Source: Lentisphaerota bacterium
Lineage (GTDB): Bacteria > Verrucomicrobiota > Lentisphaeria > Victivallales > Victivallaceae
NCBI GenBank assembly: GCA_015061885.1
Contig: SUVS01000013.1
Location: 1 to 55,851 of the forward strand
Direction of reading: 5' to 3'
Length of the DNA stretch: 55,851 nt
Shown: piece by piece, positions 34,388 through 43,433 of the stretch
Layout of the letters: every line of letters begins with the position of its first letter
Numbering within the stretch: the stretch's first letter is position 1
Program-made: the position numbers and the translations under genes
Notes under the pieces: model-generated
What the model was told of the DNA's origin: nothing
Seen by the model: only the letters and a program-made list of their open reading frames with translations
Databases searched by the model: none

Positions 34388-36850
34388 TCAGATCGAGTCG
34401 ATTGCCGCCTTGATTTCGTTCTGCAGTGAACCGCCCAAACCGTACACTATACGGGTTGCGAGTTCGACCGAAGCGATCACCACCCGGTATTCCTGCGGCA
34501 GACGGCAGAGGCGGTCTTTGTATTTGGTCGCCAGTGTCTTGGGCAGGTAGGCAAGGATGATCTTGTCTTCCAGTTTATCCGGGTTTTCGGCAAAGTATTC
34601 GGCGATGGCAAAATCTTTGCTGTTGATCGTGGTGCTCAATTCTTCGGTAAGATCGGTCAGATATTTACCGGTTTCGTTGTGTGCCGTAAAGAGCCATTCG
34701 GCTTCGCCGCGGGCGAGCTTGGCAAGAATTTCCAATACTTCGCTTACGATGGCATCTTTTTCTTTGCGGAACTCTTCTTCATCCAGCAGTAATCCGGAAA
34801 GGATTTCGTAACTGGAGGTGATAACTCCGCACTTGTTGGCAGAAGCATCTTTAACGATCGGAATACCGGCATCCTGCAATTTGATACGGGCTTCCGGCGT
34901 GATAAAGCTGTTGCCGCCTTCCACGATCGCCCGGCTGGAGGGCTGTCCTTCGGGCAGATAATCCATGTAGTTATTGATATTCAGCGTGGAGGGTCTGCCG
35001 CCGCACGGCATGAATATATCAGCGTAATTATACAGATTGTTCTGGAATATGCTCATATATTCATTGCGATTGACTTCGCGTTCAAAGTTTTTGCCTTTCT
35101 GGCGTTCCACCAGACGGTATTTAGTGTTTACTTCTTTGCTGAAAAGCATGTAAGCACCGTCGCCCTGAAGTTTGGCCGGAGGGAAGCTGTCCAGATTGGC
35201 TTTCAAGAGCAGTTTTTCCAGCTCTTTGCGGTCGATACCGGCGGGGTCGTAGATCACGGCGGGGCCGTCGGTGATGGCAACTATCTTGAGTTTCGGGTGA
35301 ACATATTTGCCGTTGGCATTTTTTGCCAGCAGAAGTTTCATCATGTTGCCCGCCACGTCGCCGCCGGGGCCGCCGGCGATCTTGACGCTGAATTCGCTCC
35401 GCGGATCAATATCCAGCTCTTTCATTGTACGCAGCAAATACTGATACACTCCGAAACTGGTAACGCCGTATTCCTTGTGGTTGATGCCGCTGTCGGGCTT
35501 ACCGGAAATCAGACCGGAACCGAGGGTGTAGCCCACTTTTTCAGCGTATTTGCCCATCCAGACGATCATATCGTCAAACATATTTTCGTCGGGGCCGATT
35601 TCGATGATTTCTTTTTTGCCGAGATAATCAACGATGTTTTTGTCCTTGAGTTTGCCGTTTTCGTCGTAGTTTATCAACGAAACAAATGCTTCGCAAACCG
35701 CCCGCTGGGCCGTCCACAATGCCGGTTTTACATCTGCTGAAGGTGCGGCGTTCAAGAGCATGATCATCTTGGAACCGCCTTCGTAAATATCTTTGTTTTT
35801 CAGATGCTGGGTATGAGCAAGGACGAATCCTTCGCGGAAGATTTCGTCGTTGGCGGCTTCAAAGAGAGCCATTTCATCGAGCTTGCTGCTGCCGCGTTTG
35901 GGGATGACTGTACGCCAGCCGCCGCGGGCGATTTCCGAAAAACGCACCTGGAAGCCGATCGCTTCTTTGCGGTAGAAGAAAAATACCCCCACCGGGCGTT
36001 CCGCCGGGAATGCGTTGTTGTATGCTTCGTCCAGTTCGCCGAAGTAATCCATGAATGCCGGATCCAGCCGGAACGCAAAAGCCGCCCGTTTAGCGGAATA
36101 GCAGTTGCATTTGAGGATCATCTGTGTAAACATTGAAGCGGCATTGAGAACGGTCTTGGCGGTAACATCGTTGTAGTACACGCCGCTGTTGATGCTGTCG
36201 ATATCTTCGGCAATGCTGTTGAGCAGTGCTTCGCCGGCTTCGGCATCAAAGACTTTCGACGGATTGAATTTCCAGTCAAAGTAATTCAGCAGATTCCGCA
36301 GAATTGCCGGATTCATTGCCATGTAACGGTAAATATCATATTTATTATAGCGGCTGCGGTCGATAAAAGAGAGCTGGGTGTGCAGAAATTCTGCCGCACC
36401 GCGCAGAATGTTGGCTTCCTGATAAGTTATCGTACCGGTTTTGACCAGATATTCGTCGAACAGATCGTCTTTGACGCTCCAGAAAAGATCAATCGCATCT
36501 TCTGCAATTTTGTCCATGTTTACATTGCCGGAAAAAGTGAATTTACCGATATAAACCGGCTTGCGGTCAAATTCCTCGATCGAATCCTGACCGGTGAGTT
36601 TGAGAAATCCAGCGGATGACGCCCCGAAGGATTTGTCTGCAAAGAAAGAATTCAATGCAGATACATAACTGTCAATGCCAATGAATGACGGCACAAACAA
36701 TGTTATACTGCCGTTTTCAATAACCGCCGCCGGAGAATCGCTGCTCTGAACGGACAAAGCGTTTTCAATTACCACATCCGGCACTTTATCATTGTACCGG
36801 GCAACAGCTTCTGCTGTAAGACGCGTCAAAAGTTCTTCGCGGTCACACAT
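34388..36850 (-). CDS. NAD-dependent glutamate dehydrogenase, large type
   Basis: An 820-aa protein related to the large NAD-specific glutamate dehydrogenases, which deaminate glutamate to 2-oxoglutarate in catabolism. The catalytic part includes SEIARGGWRTV, EGGSKMIMLLNA (substrate-binding Lys) and the GGPGGDVAGNMM nucleotide-binding segment near residue 490. It is much shorter than the ~1600-aa proteobacterial enzymes, lacking their long N-terminal regulatory part, and nearer the fungal-type 115-kDa forms. Transcribed alone, with its own terminator; tandem dyads lie 160 bp upstream in the divergent gap. Confidence 0.88.
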   Translation of the reverse strand: MCDREELLTRLTAEAVARYNDKVPDVVIENALSVQSSDSPAAVIENGSITLFVPSFIGIDSYVSALNSFFADKSFGASSAGFLKLTGQDSIEEFDRKPVYIGKFTFSGNVNMDKIAEDAIDLFWSVKDDLFDEYLVKTGTITYQEANILRGAAEFLHTQLSFIDRSRYNKYDIYRYMAMNPAILRNLLNYFDWKFNPSKVFDAEAGEALLNSIAEDIDSINSGVYYNDVTAKTVLNAASMFTQMILKCNCYSAKRAAFAFRLDPAFMDYFGELDEAYNNAFPAERPVGVFFFYRKEAIGFQVRFSEIARGGWRTVIPKRGSSKLDEMALFEAANDEIFREGFVLAHTQHLKNKDIYEGGSKMIMLLNAAPSADVKPALWTAQRAVCEAFVSLINYDENGKLKDKNIVDYLGKKEIIEIGPDENMFDDMIVWMGKYAEKVGYTLGSGLISGKPDSGINHKEYGVTSFGVYQYLLRTMKELDIDPRSEFSVKIAGGPGGDVAGNMMKLLLAKNANGKYVHPKLKIVAITDGPAVIYDPAGIDRKELEKLLLKANLDSFPPAKLQGDGAYMLFSKEVNTKYRLVERQKGKNFEREVNRNEYMSIFQNNLYNYADIFMPCGGRPSTLNINNYMDYLPEGQPSSRAIVEGGNSFITPEARIKLQDAGIPIVKDASANKCGVITSSYEILSGLLLDEEEFRKEKDAIVSEVLEILAKLARGEAEWLFTAHNETGKYLTDLTEELSTTINSKDFAIAEYFAENPDKLEDKIILAYLPKTLATKYKDRLCRLPQEYRVVIASVELATRIVYGLGGSLQNEIKAAIDSI

Positions 36851-37009
36851 AGAACAACTCCTGTAATTTTGCGGGATTTTTCAGAAAAAATCAGTTGATC
36901 CCAAATTGATTTTTAAGTCTGGATTTTTGCCGGCATTTACAATATACATGCATAAGGAAAATGCAAATCCAAAAATCAAAAAAAATGCAAAAAAACATAC
37001 TGTAACGGT

Positions 37010-37048
37010 TCAGCAAAAATGCTGACGCAAATTCAGCAGTTTTGCTGA
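37010..37048. promoter_or_regulatory. Two tandem TCAGCA-N4-TGCTGA dyads
   Basis: TCAGCA-AAAA-TGCTGA and TCAGCA-GTTT-TGCTGA, 23 bp apart, with a third half-site TCAGCA at 37065. They look like a regulator's binding sites. The centre-to-centre distance is about two helical turns. They lie 40-80 bp upstream of the promoter for the sugar isomerase and about 160 bp from the glutamate dehydrogenase start. Confidence 0.6.
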
Positions 37049-37088
37049 CACATGTTGAACTTTTTCAGCAACAATTTTGCATAAATAT

Positions 37089-37117
37089 TTGGATAACGGC
37101 AAAGCATGTGTTATATT
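37089..37117 (+). promoter_or_regulatory. Putative promoter of the sugar isomerase gene
   Basis: TTGGAT, 17-nt spacer, TATATT, 61 nt before the ATG. Confidence 0.5.
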
Positions 37118-37177
37118 ACCGGATGATCCATATTTCCGGAATAAAATCAAACATCCGAAAAGAAAGGTTTTTTTACT

Positions 37178-37981
37178 ATGAAAATGGGGATTACTGTGTA
37201 CGGAGCCCACTTGCTGGTTCCGGAAGAAGGCAGAACTGTGGCAAAGATCATCCGCGAAGCGGCACATGTCGGTTTTGACGGTATTGATTTGGGCTATTAC
37301 TGGGGCGAAGATAAAGCTGCGGAATTTGCTGAAGCCAAAAAAGTTGCTGACGGCGAGGGTATTGCCATTGCCAACTATATTGTCGGCAACAACTTCGGTA
37401 ATGCTGCGGCAGAAGACCGTCTGCCCGCAGAGATCGAAAAAGTCAGGACCGCTCTGGAAGAAGCCGCATCTTTCGGCTGCAAAGCGTTGCGGGTGTTCGG
37501 CGGCGGCTACAATCTGGATTGGGCAACTTACAGCCCCAGAATCGCCGAAGCTCTTGCCGCATGTGTGGAAACTGCTGAAAAATGCAATGTCGTCATGGCT
37601 ATCGAAGATCACGGAGCATTGTGCAAAAACTCTGCTGAACAGCTTTTCTATATCAACGAAGTAAATTCTCCCTTCCTGCGTGCCACTGCTGACATCGGCA
37701 ACTACTGGCTGCCCGGCGGCGAACTGCCGATCGTAGGCGTGAGCAGCATTGCCGAATATGTTTCAATGGTGCATGTAAAAGACTATGTCTTTGTCAACAA
37801 CCGTCATGTGGCATGTCCCTCCGGTGAAGGCGTGATCGATTTCAAAAATTGCTTCCGTGCTTTGAAAGATGCCGGATACGATGGCTACTTGAGTCTGGAA
37901 TACGAGTGCAGTATCGGTGATCCCAAGCAGGGTATCACCACCAGTCTGGTAAATATGCGGCGTTTTGCGGCAACTTGCTGA
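37178..37981 (+). CDS. Sugar phosphate isomerase/epimerase (xylose isomerase-like TIM barrel)
   Basis: A 267-aa AP-endonuclease-2/TIM-barrel protein. Probable metal ligands are the Glu in AIEDHG, Asp in TADIGN, His in VHVKDY and Glu in LEYE near the end. Members isomerise keto sugars or act in inositol catabolism. GAAAGG lies upstream of the ATG. Single gene with a promoter and tandem dyads ahead of it, followed by the proB leader. Confidence 0.87.
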   Translation: MKMGITVYGAHLLVPEEGRTVAKIIREAAHVGFDGIDLGYYWGEDKAAEFAEAKKVADGEGIAIANYIVGNNFGNAAAEDRLPAEIEKVRTALEEAASFGCKALRVFGGGYNLDWATYSPRIAEALAACVETAEKCNVVMAIEDHGALCKNSAEQLFYINEVNSPFLRATADIGNYWLPGGELPIVGVSSIAEYVSMVHVKDYVFVNNRHVACPSGEGVIDFKNCFRALKDAGYDGYLSLEYECSIGDPKQGITTSLVNMRRFAATC

Positions 37982-38007
37982 AAAATTTTCCGGCAATCCC
38001 GCGAAAA

Positions 38008-38076
38008 CCCTTGAAAAAGTTGTTTGGTAAGCTATATTATATAGCGTAATGGTATAACAGATAACTTTTTCAAGGG
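38008..38076 (+). promoter_or_regulatory. Nested inverted repeats in the proB leader
   Basis: CCCTTGAAAAAGTT (38008-38021) and its exact complement (38063-38076) flank a 15-bp palindrome GCTATATTATATAGC (38031-38045). The right arm includes the AAGGG that should be the proB ribosome-binding site, 11 nt before the ATG. A promoter (TTGAAA, 16 nt, TATATT) lies inside the structure. Confidence 0.6.
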
Positions 38077-38087
38077 ATTTTTATTGT

Positions 38088-39236
38088 ATGGCAGCAGATG
38101 TTTCAGTCGTCAGAAAAGAACTGATTAAAAATACCAAACTTATCGTGGTCAAAGCCGGAACCAGACTTTTGACCGATCCCCGCCGTTTCAGCGAACTTAT
38201 TGCGGGGATTGCCGCCTTGCGGGAAAAGGGGTACAAAGTCATGCTCATATCCTCCGGGGCCGTCGGTACCGGTATGACTGCTCTTGGCATGGAAAAACGC
38301 CCCAAACAGCTTTCCGAAGTGCAGGCTCTTGCCTCCATCGGGCAGGGCAAGCTCATGGCTCTGTACGATGCCGAGTGCCGCAAATACGGTTTTCATACCG
38401 CACAGCTGTTGCTGACAGCCGATGATTTGCGTCAGCGTTCACGCTATATCAATGCGGCAAACTGTATCAATGCTCTGCTGTGCCACGATGTGTTGCCGAT
38501 CATCAACGAAAATGACTCTGTTTCGGTGGCTGAACTCAAGTTCGGCGACAACGATACGCTTGCCGGGATGCTCGGTGCGGTGCTGGGTGCGGAACTGACC
38601 GTTATTCTGACTACCGAACAGGGCTTGCGGAAACGCAATGCCGACGGCTCTTTGGGCGAACGTATTTCGCTGGTGGAAAAACTTACGCCGGAAATGATCG
38701 CTTCTGCCGGTGATACTGATAATAACGCCATGAGCGTCGGCGGCATGATTTCCAAACTCCGTGCCGCCAATCTGGTTACTGAAGCCGGCTCTTATTTGTG
38801 GATCGCCGACGGCCGCGAACCTGGTATATTGGAAAAAATCATTGCCGGCGAAGATGTCGGTACGCTTTTCTGCCCCCGCCGCAGTAAACTGCACTCCAAA
38901 CAGTGCTGGATCAAGTTTTTTGCCAAAGCCTCCGGTTCGCTGACTCTGGATCCCGGTGCGATCAAAGCGGTGAAAAATGGCGGTTCAAGTCTGCTGCCGT
39001 CGGGCGTGACCGGGGTTTTCGGCTCATTCAAACGCGGCGATACGGTGGAACTCTGCACTGCCAAAGGCGAAGTCATCGCCCGCGGCTTGAGTAATTACTC
39101 TTCTGCTGAATGTGCTGAACTCATGGGCAAACACCACGACGAACTCGTTGAAAAGCTCGGCAGTGCCGCCGATGAAGAATTTGTCCACCGCGATAATCTG
39201 GTATTGGCTCCGGAGCTGAAAGGGCTTATCAAGTGA
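38088..39236 (+). CDS. proB: Glutamate 5-kinase
   Basis: This 382-aa kinase phosphorylates glutamate at the gamma carboxyl, the first step of proline synthesis. The amino-acid-kinase fold shows VVKAGTRLL, ISSGAVGTGM, NENDSV and FGDNDTLAG motifs; the last ~100 residues form a PUA domain. No proA is adjacent; instead miaB follows with a GTGA overlap (start of miaB within the stop of proB), so the two are translationally coupled. Confidence 0.96.
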   Translation: MAADVSVVRKELIKNTKLIVVKAGTRLLTDPRRFSELIAGIAALREKGYKVMLISSGAVGTGMTALGMEKRPKQLSEVQALASIGQGKLMALYDAECRKYGFHTAQLLLTADDLRQRSRYINAANCINALLCHDVLPIINENDSVSVAELKFGDNDTLAGMLGAVLGAELTVILTTEQGLRKRNADGSLGERISLVEKLTPEMIASAGDTDNNAMSVGGMISKLRAANLVTEAGSYLWIADGREPGILEKIIAGEDVGTLFCPRRSKLHSKQCWIKFFAKASGSLTLDPGAIKAVKNGGSSLLPSGVTGVFGSFKRGDTVELCTAKGEVIARGLSNYSSAECAELMGKHHDELVEKLGSAADEEFVHRDNLVLAPELKGLIK

Positions 39237-40591
39237 AAGTTTTTATCAAAACTTACGGTTGCCAGATGAATGTCCGCGACAGCGAAGCTCTCGCCGGTAT
39301 GCTCACTGCCGCCGGTGCTGAACTTACCAATTCGGAAGCCGAAGCCGATGTGATGATTTTCAATACTTGCAGTGTCCGCGATCAGGCGGAACGCAAAGCC
39401 ATCGGTAAGATCACTTTTATGAAAAAGTACAAAAAGCACAAGCCTGATCTGGTGGTGGGTGTTATCGGCTGTATGGCACAGCACCGGGGGCAGGAATTGC
39501 TGGATAAAATTCCGCATCTGGACTTTGCATTGGGTTCCGGTCAGTTGCACCGGTTGCTGGAAGTTATTGACGATGTCAAAGCCAACCGGTGCAAGATCGC
39601 TCTGCTGGAAGAAAGCGGCGATGTGCTGGAAGCTATGGGGATGCACAGCGATTTTTTCAACAGCCGTCCGCATACCGGCATGATCGCCATTACCCGCGGA
39701 TGCAACCGTTTCTGCTCATACTGCATAGTGCCCTATGTGCGGGGGCGTGAAATCAGCCGCAAAGCGGAAGATATTGTTGACGAAGCAAAGATGCTTGCCG
39801 CGAAAGGCGTGCGTGAAATCATGCTGCTGGGGCAGAATGTGGCGGCTTACGGCTGCGGCGGTAATGTGAATCCGCCGGCAGCAGATGTATCGCCGTTTGG
39901 TGATCTGCTCCTGGAAATAGCGAAAATCAACGGCATTGACCGCATCCGTTATACCTCGCCGTATCCGACATTTTTTACCGATAAACTCATTGATATAATT
40001 GCCAACGAGCCGAAGATTTGCCGCAATGTGCATTTGCCGCTGCAGTCAGGTTCTGACCGGGTTTTGAAAAATATGAACCGGCAATACACGGCAGAAAGCT
40101 ATCTGGAAATCGTCAATAAATTGAAAAATAAAGTTGGAGAACTCACTTTTTCCACCGATGTGATAGTAGGATTCCCCGGCGAAACCGATGAAGACTTTAT
40201 GGCGACAAAGGATTTGATGAATACAGTTGGTTTTGATCACGCATTCATCTTCAAATACTCTCCCCGTGCCGGAGCCAAATCCGCCGAGTGGGCAGACGAT
40301 GTGCCGCAGGAAATCAAGGAAGAACGCAATCAGATATTGCTGGCGGATTTGGAAAAGCGTTCCATCGCCGGTAATCTCGCTTGTGTAGGCAGAACTCTGG
40401 AAGTCATGGTCGATGGCGTAAGTCCCCGCAATCCTGCCCGCTGGTCGGGGCGGACATCCACAGCACGAACTGTGGTGTTTCAGCACGCCGAAGGTATGAA
40501 ACCGGGCGATTTGATTCAAGTCCCCATCGAAAGAGCAGGCAGAGTAACATTGTTCGGTCCGGGGCTTGTAGGGGCTGACGAAGAACTGTAA
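39233..40591 (+). CDS. miaB: tRNA (N6-dimethylallyladenosine-37) methylthiotransferase
   Basis: A 452-aa radical-SAM enzyme that adds a methylthio group to i6A37 of tRNAs. The N-terminal UPF0004 domain has Cys10 (YGCQMN), NTCSVRD and GCMAQH; the SAM cluster is CNRFCSYC near residue 157-164; the C-terminus is a TRAM domain. It starts with GTG overlapping the proB stop. Repeat-rich DNA follows from the very last codon on. Confidence 0.96.
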   Translation: MKVFIKTYGCQMNVRDSEALAGMLTAAGAELTNSEAEADVMIFNTCSVRDQAERKAIGKITFMKKYKKHKPDLVVGVIGCMAQHRGQELLDKIPHLDFALGSGQLHRLLEVIDDVKANRCKIALLEESGDVLEAMGMHSDFFNSRPHTGMIAITRGCNRFCSYCIVPYVRGREISRKAEDIVDEAKMLAAKGVREIMLLGQNVAAYGCGGNVNPPAADVSPFGDLLLEIAKINGIDRIRYTSPYPTFFTDKLIDIIANEPKICRNVHLPLQSGSDRVLKNMNRQYTAESYLEIVNKLKNKVGELTFSTDVIVGFPGETDEDFMATKDLMNTVGFDHAFIFKYSPRAGAKSAEWADDVPQEIKEERNQILLADLEKRSIAGNLACVGRTLEVMVDGVSPRNPARWSGRTSTARTVVFQHAEGMKPGDLIQVPIERAGRVTLFGPGLVGADEEL

Positions 40592-40839
40592 ATCAAGCAA
40601 AATTGCGGCAAATCTCGAGACCTTGCCTGCACTCCCCCTTCAGTCGAGTACAGTCGTACACTCCTTCAGGGGAATCTTGGCAAAATCTCGACATTTGCAC
40701 GCACTTTTGCTTGATTGGCTGGAGCTTTGCGGCAAATCTCCAGCCTTGCTGCGTCGAACCGCTCAGTCACATACGGGGGTATGCTCCTTCGCTTGTCCGT
40801 CTTGCAAAACTCGACCTTTGCACGCACTTTTGCTTGATT
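40591..40839. repeat. Two tandem ~125-bp repeat units
   Basis: Unit 1 (40591-40716) has inverted ends AATCAAGCAAAA and TTTTGCTTGATT. Unit 2 (40717-40839) shares the end TTTGCACGCACTTTTGCTTGATT and the internal GCGGCAAATCTC, and carries the hairpin GGCTGGAG/CTCCAGCC. The stretch 40840-41168 after it holds more short repeats (CCGTTATTTCCCG, GCCGCCTACGCCCGCC twice) but no credible gene. Confidence 0.65.
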
Positions 40840-41168
40840 GGTACTGGCTTGCCCGGTGGATTCTTGGCATTCGCTCTCCGTTATTTCCCGTTACTTCCCG
40901 TTTAATATCGGTTCACCTTACGATACTATATCGTATGCCGGTTCGCCGCCTACGCCCGCCTTTGTTGCACTCCGGCGTGGCAAGCGGGCAATATAGTGCG
41001 TGGGCGGCTTTTTATGGGAGAATATGGGAAAATATGAGAGCGTATGGGAATGCCTTGCCGCCTATGTTTTCCGCCTACGCCCGCCCTCCGTTTATTTCCG
41101 TTATTTACCGTTACTTACCGTTTTACTTTAAGCGGTATGCAGGTGTTCGCCATACGACAGCATTCCCT

Positions 41169-41255
41169 GCTCACATTTTGCCGAATCTACGGGCTAATTC
41201 TGTTTAGTCATTTTCAGCACAGTTGGTCTGCCGTGCGGGTAAACATTCGATTTTT
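41169..41255 (-). pseudogene. Decayed duplicate of the mutL 3' end
   Basis: About 85 bp match the last codons of mutL (41426-41515), including PHGRPTVLKMTK on the minus strand. A one-base deletion after ACTAAA shifts the frame and about eight substitutions are seen. Only the C-terminal piece is present. Confidence 0.7.
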
Positions 41256-41299
41256 GGGATGTTGCTGCAAGTATTATTATACTCTTTTCAAACATTAAG

Positions 41300-41336
41300 G
41301 GCATTTATCTTTTTGCACAGCAAAAAGATAAATGCC
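41300..41336. other. Perfect 17-bp hairpin with 3-base loop
   Basis: GGCATTTATCTTTTTGC-ACA-GCAAAAAGATAAATGCC spelled as two exact arms. It lies between the mutL relic and mutL; no T-run follows, so role unknown. Confidence 0.6.
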
Positions 41337-41368
41337 AATAAAAGGTTTGGAAAAGGGAGATGGGGTTT

Positions 41369-41417
41369 GGGGAAGAGGGAAATAACCTTTCCTTAAAAAG
41401 GTTTTTCCCTCTTCCCC
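41369..41417 (-). terminator. Long hairpin at the end of the dnaE-mutL operon
   Basis: A 22-bp stem (GGGGAAGAGGGAAA and AACCTTT parts with one offset) just 10 nt after the mutL stop. It lacks a good U-run, so it may protect or block rather than terminate. Confidence 0.5.
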
Positions 41418-41427
41418 CAAGTCCCGC

Positions 41428-43431
41428 TCACATTCTGCCGAATCTGCGGGCTAATTCTGTTTTGGTCATTTTCAGCACAGTTGGTCTGCCGTGGGGGCAT
41501 ACATCGGGTCTTTGGCAGTTTGCCAGTGACTTTATCAGGGCTTTGGCGGTGATTTCGTTTAATGGATCGTTGGCTTTTACTGCACTGTGGCATGCTGCAC
41601 GGGCTATGGCTTCCAGTGAATCGCGGGTTGTTTTTTCGCCTTCCAGAACCGTATTTACTATATCACTTAAAACTTCTTCCCAGTTTTCGCACTTGGCGAG
41701 GTTTGCTGGCACTGCGTTGAGTAATATTGTGTTGGAACTCAACAACGCCGCATCGAATCCCAGCTGGCTGAAAAGTTTTTCGTTTTTATTGATAAAAGCC
41801 GCCGCTGTCCGGCTTAATTCTATGGCGGGGGGCAGCAATAACTGCTGGCTGGGGACGACTTTTTTGCCTTGCGATTCAGCCAATAATTCTTCGTAAAGCA
41901 CCCGTTCGTGGGCGGCGTGAAAATCTATCAAATAAAGTATTTCGCTCTCCACTGCTTCCAGCATTACAAATGTTCCGAAGAGTATTCCGGCATACCGCAT
42001 ACTTTCGCTGTTTGCCAGTTCCATTGCCAGCGGGGGACGGTACTCCGGCTTTTTTACCGGGCATGGTTCATCCCACGGTTGATCGGTAAACGCAACCGCT
42101 GTGAAAGCCGGTTTTTCCGGAGTTGCCGCCGGGGCATGAACGGGATTTTCCGGAGCTGAAATTGGTACATCCCGGTCGGTGAATTGCGGTTTTGTGCTTG
42201 AGATTACTTTATTGTTTTCTGTTGGACTTTCATTATTTTTATCTTGAGTTGTTTTTTCTTCAATGCAGTCTTCCGGCGGCACCGTTGGCGTATCTTGCTT
42301 GAATATATCCTGATGCTGTTTGATACCCAAACCGGGAATCGACGGTGTTTCCGCTGCCGGAGTGTAACTTATTGCCGCAGAATCAATCAGCACTTCGGGG
42401 CGGGCAAGGAGTTTATTGGCAGGCAACTGCATTTCCGGTGCCGGAGCCTGCCGCAACGTTTGTTTTACGGCATTGGCAACGGCCCGGCTTATCAGATATT
42501 CGCGTTTAAAACGCACTTCGCGTTTGGTCGGATGCACATTTATATCGTATTCAAACGCATCAATTTCTATATTCAATATGGTCGGTGGAAATCTGCCGAA
42601 ATCAGCCAATGTGCCGTACCCGTCGCGGATCCCCCGGTAGAGAGCCATTGATTCAACTGCTCTGCCGTTGACAAAAGTCCGCTGTTCGCGGCGGCTGGTA
42701 CGGGTGAATCCGGGCATGGCGATCAGACCGCTGATATGCACATCTTCTTCTGTATGATCCACATTCAGCATTTTTCCGGCAAAACTTTTTCCGAAAAGTT
42801 CTGCCGAGCGTGCCGCCAGATTGTCTTCGCCGGGAGCCTGCAAGGCGGTTTTGCCGTCGAATTTAAGCGTTACAGTTACATGCGGAAAACCTAATGCCAG
42901 AGCTATGACCATTTCCTGAATATGAGCTTCTTCGGTTGCCGGACTGCGGAGAAATTTTTTCCGTGCCGGAACATTGAAAAACAGTTCTTTTACCGCAAAA
43001 CTCGTTCCTGGAGCCATTCCGGTGGGCTTTTGATCTGTGATCTTGCCGCCTTCAAGCTCGATTTCCAAGCCTTCAGCTTTATCGGCAGGACGGGTTTTCA
43101 AGGTCAATTTTGCTACTGATGCAATGGAAGGCAGAGCTTCGCCCCGGAATCCCAATGTGGTGATGCGTTCAATATCTTCAGCACTTTTTATTTTACTGGT
43201 TGCGTGTGGCGAAAAACAGAGTATGGCATCATTTTCATCCATGCCGGAACCATTGTCGGTTATGCGGATGAGCCGGGAACCGGCACGCTCGATTTCCACT
43301 GTAATGATATTGGCTCCGGCATCGACGGCATTTTCAAACAGTTCTTTGACTACCGATGCCGGACGCTCCACGACTTCGCCGGCGGCGATGCGGTTGCTTA
43401 ATTCTTCGGGTAAAACAGTTATTTTGCTCAT
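41428..43431 (-). CDS. mutL: DNA mismatch repair protein MutL
   Basis: A 667-aa mismatch repair ATPase. The GHKL domain shows NRIAAGEVVERPASVVKEL, DNGSGM and GFRGEAL; a long low-complexity linker (about residues 350-470) follows; the C-terminal dimer domain has DFHAAHERVLYEE, which fits the D-x-H-A-x2-E-x4-E endonuclease motif, and the CPHGRP motif near the end. It is therefore likely a nicking-type MutL, as in bacteria lacking MutH. Last gene of an operon behind dnaE, an ABC ATPase and a TPR protein. Confidence 0.96.
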   Translation of the reverse strand: MSKITVLPEELSNRIAAGEVVERPASVVKELFENAVDAGANIITVEIERAGSRLIRITDNGSGMDENDAILCFSPHATSKIKSAEDIERITTLGFRGEALPSIASVAKLTLKTRPADKAEGLEIELEGGKITDQKPTGMAPGTSFAVKELFFNVPARKKFLRSPATEEAHIQEMVIALALGFPHVTVTLKFDGKTALQAPGEDNLAARSAELFGKSFAGKMLNVDHTEEDVHISGLIAMPGFTRTSRREQRTFVNGRAVESMALYRGIRDGYGTLADFGRFPPTILNIEIDAFEYDINVHPTKREVRFKREYLISRAVANAVKQTLRQAPAPEMQLPANKLLARPEVLIDSAAISYTPAAETPSIPGLGIKQHQDIFKQDTPTVPPEDCIEEKTTQDKNNESPTENNKVISSTKPQFTDRDVPISAPENPVHAPAATPEKPAFTAVAFTDQPWDEPCPVKKPEYRPPLAMELANSESMRYAGILFGTFVMLEAVESEILYLIDFHAAHERVLYEELLAESQGKKVVPSQQLLLPPAIELSRTAAAFINKNEKLFSQLGFDAALLSSNTILLNAVPANLAKCENWEEVLSDIVNTVLEGEKTTRDSLEAIARAACHSAVKANDPLNEITAKALIKSLANCQRPDVCPHGRPTVLKMTKTELARRFGRM

Positions 43432-43433
43432 AT

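Noticed and set aside
36851..37009. Riboswitch in the glutamate dehydrogenase leader
   Set aside because: Only AT-rich sequence and no conserved riboswitch core can be seen.
40623..41207. 194-aa ORF in the repeat-rich gap
   Set aside because: It runs through tandem repeats, has no SD, and its composition (Pro, Leu, Arg, Cys-rich) follows the repeats rather than a protein.
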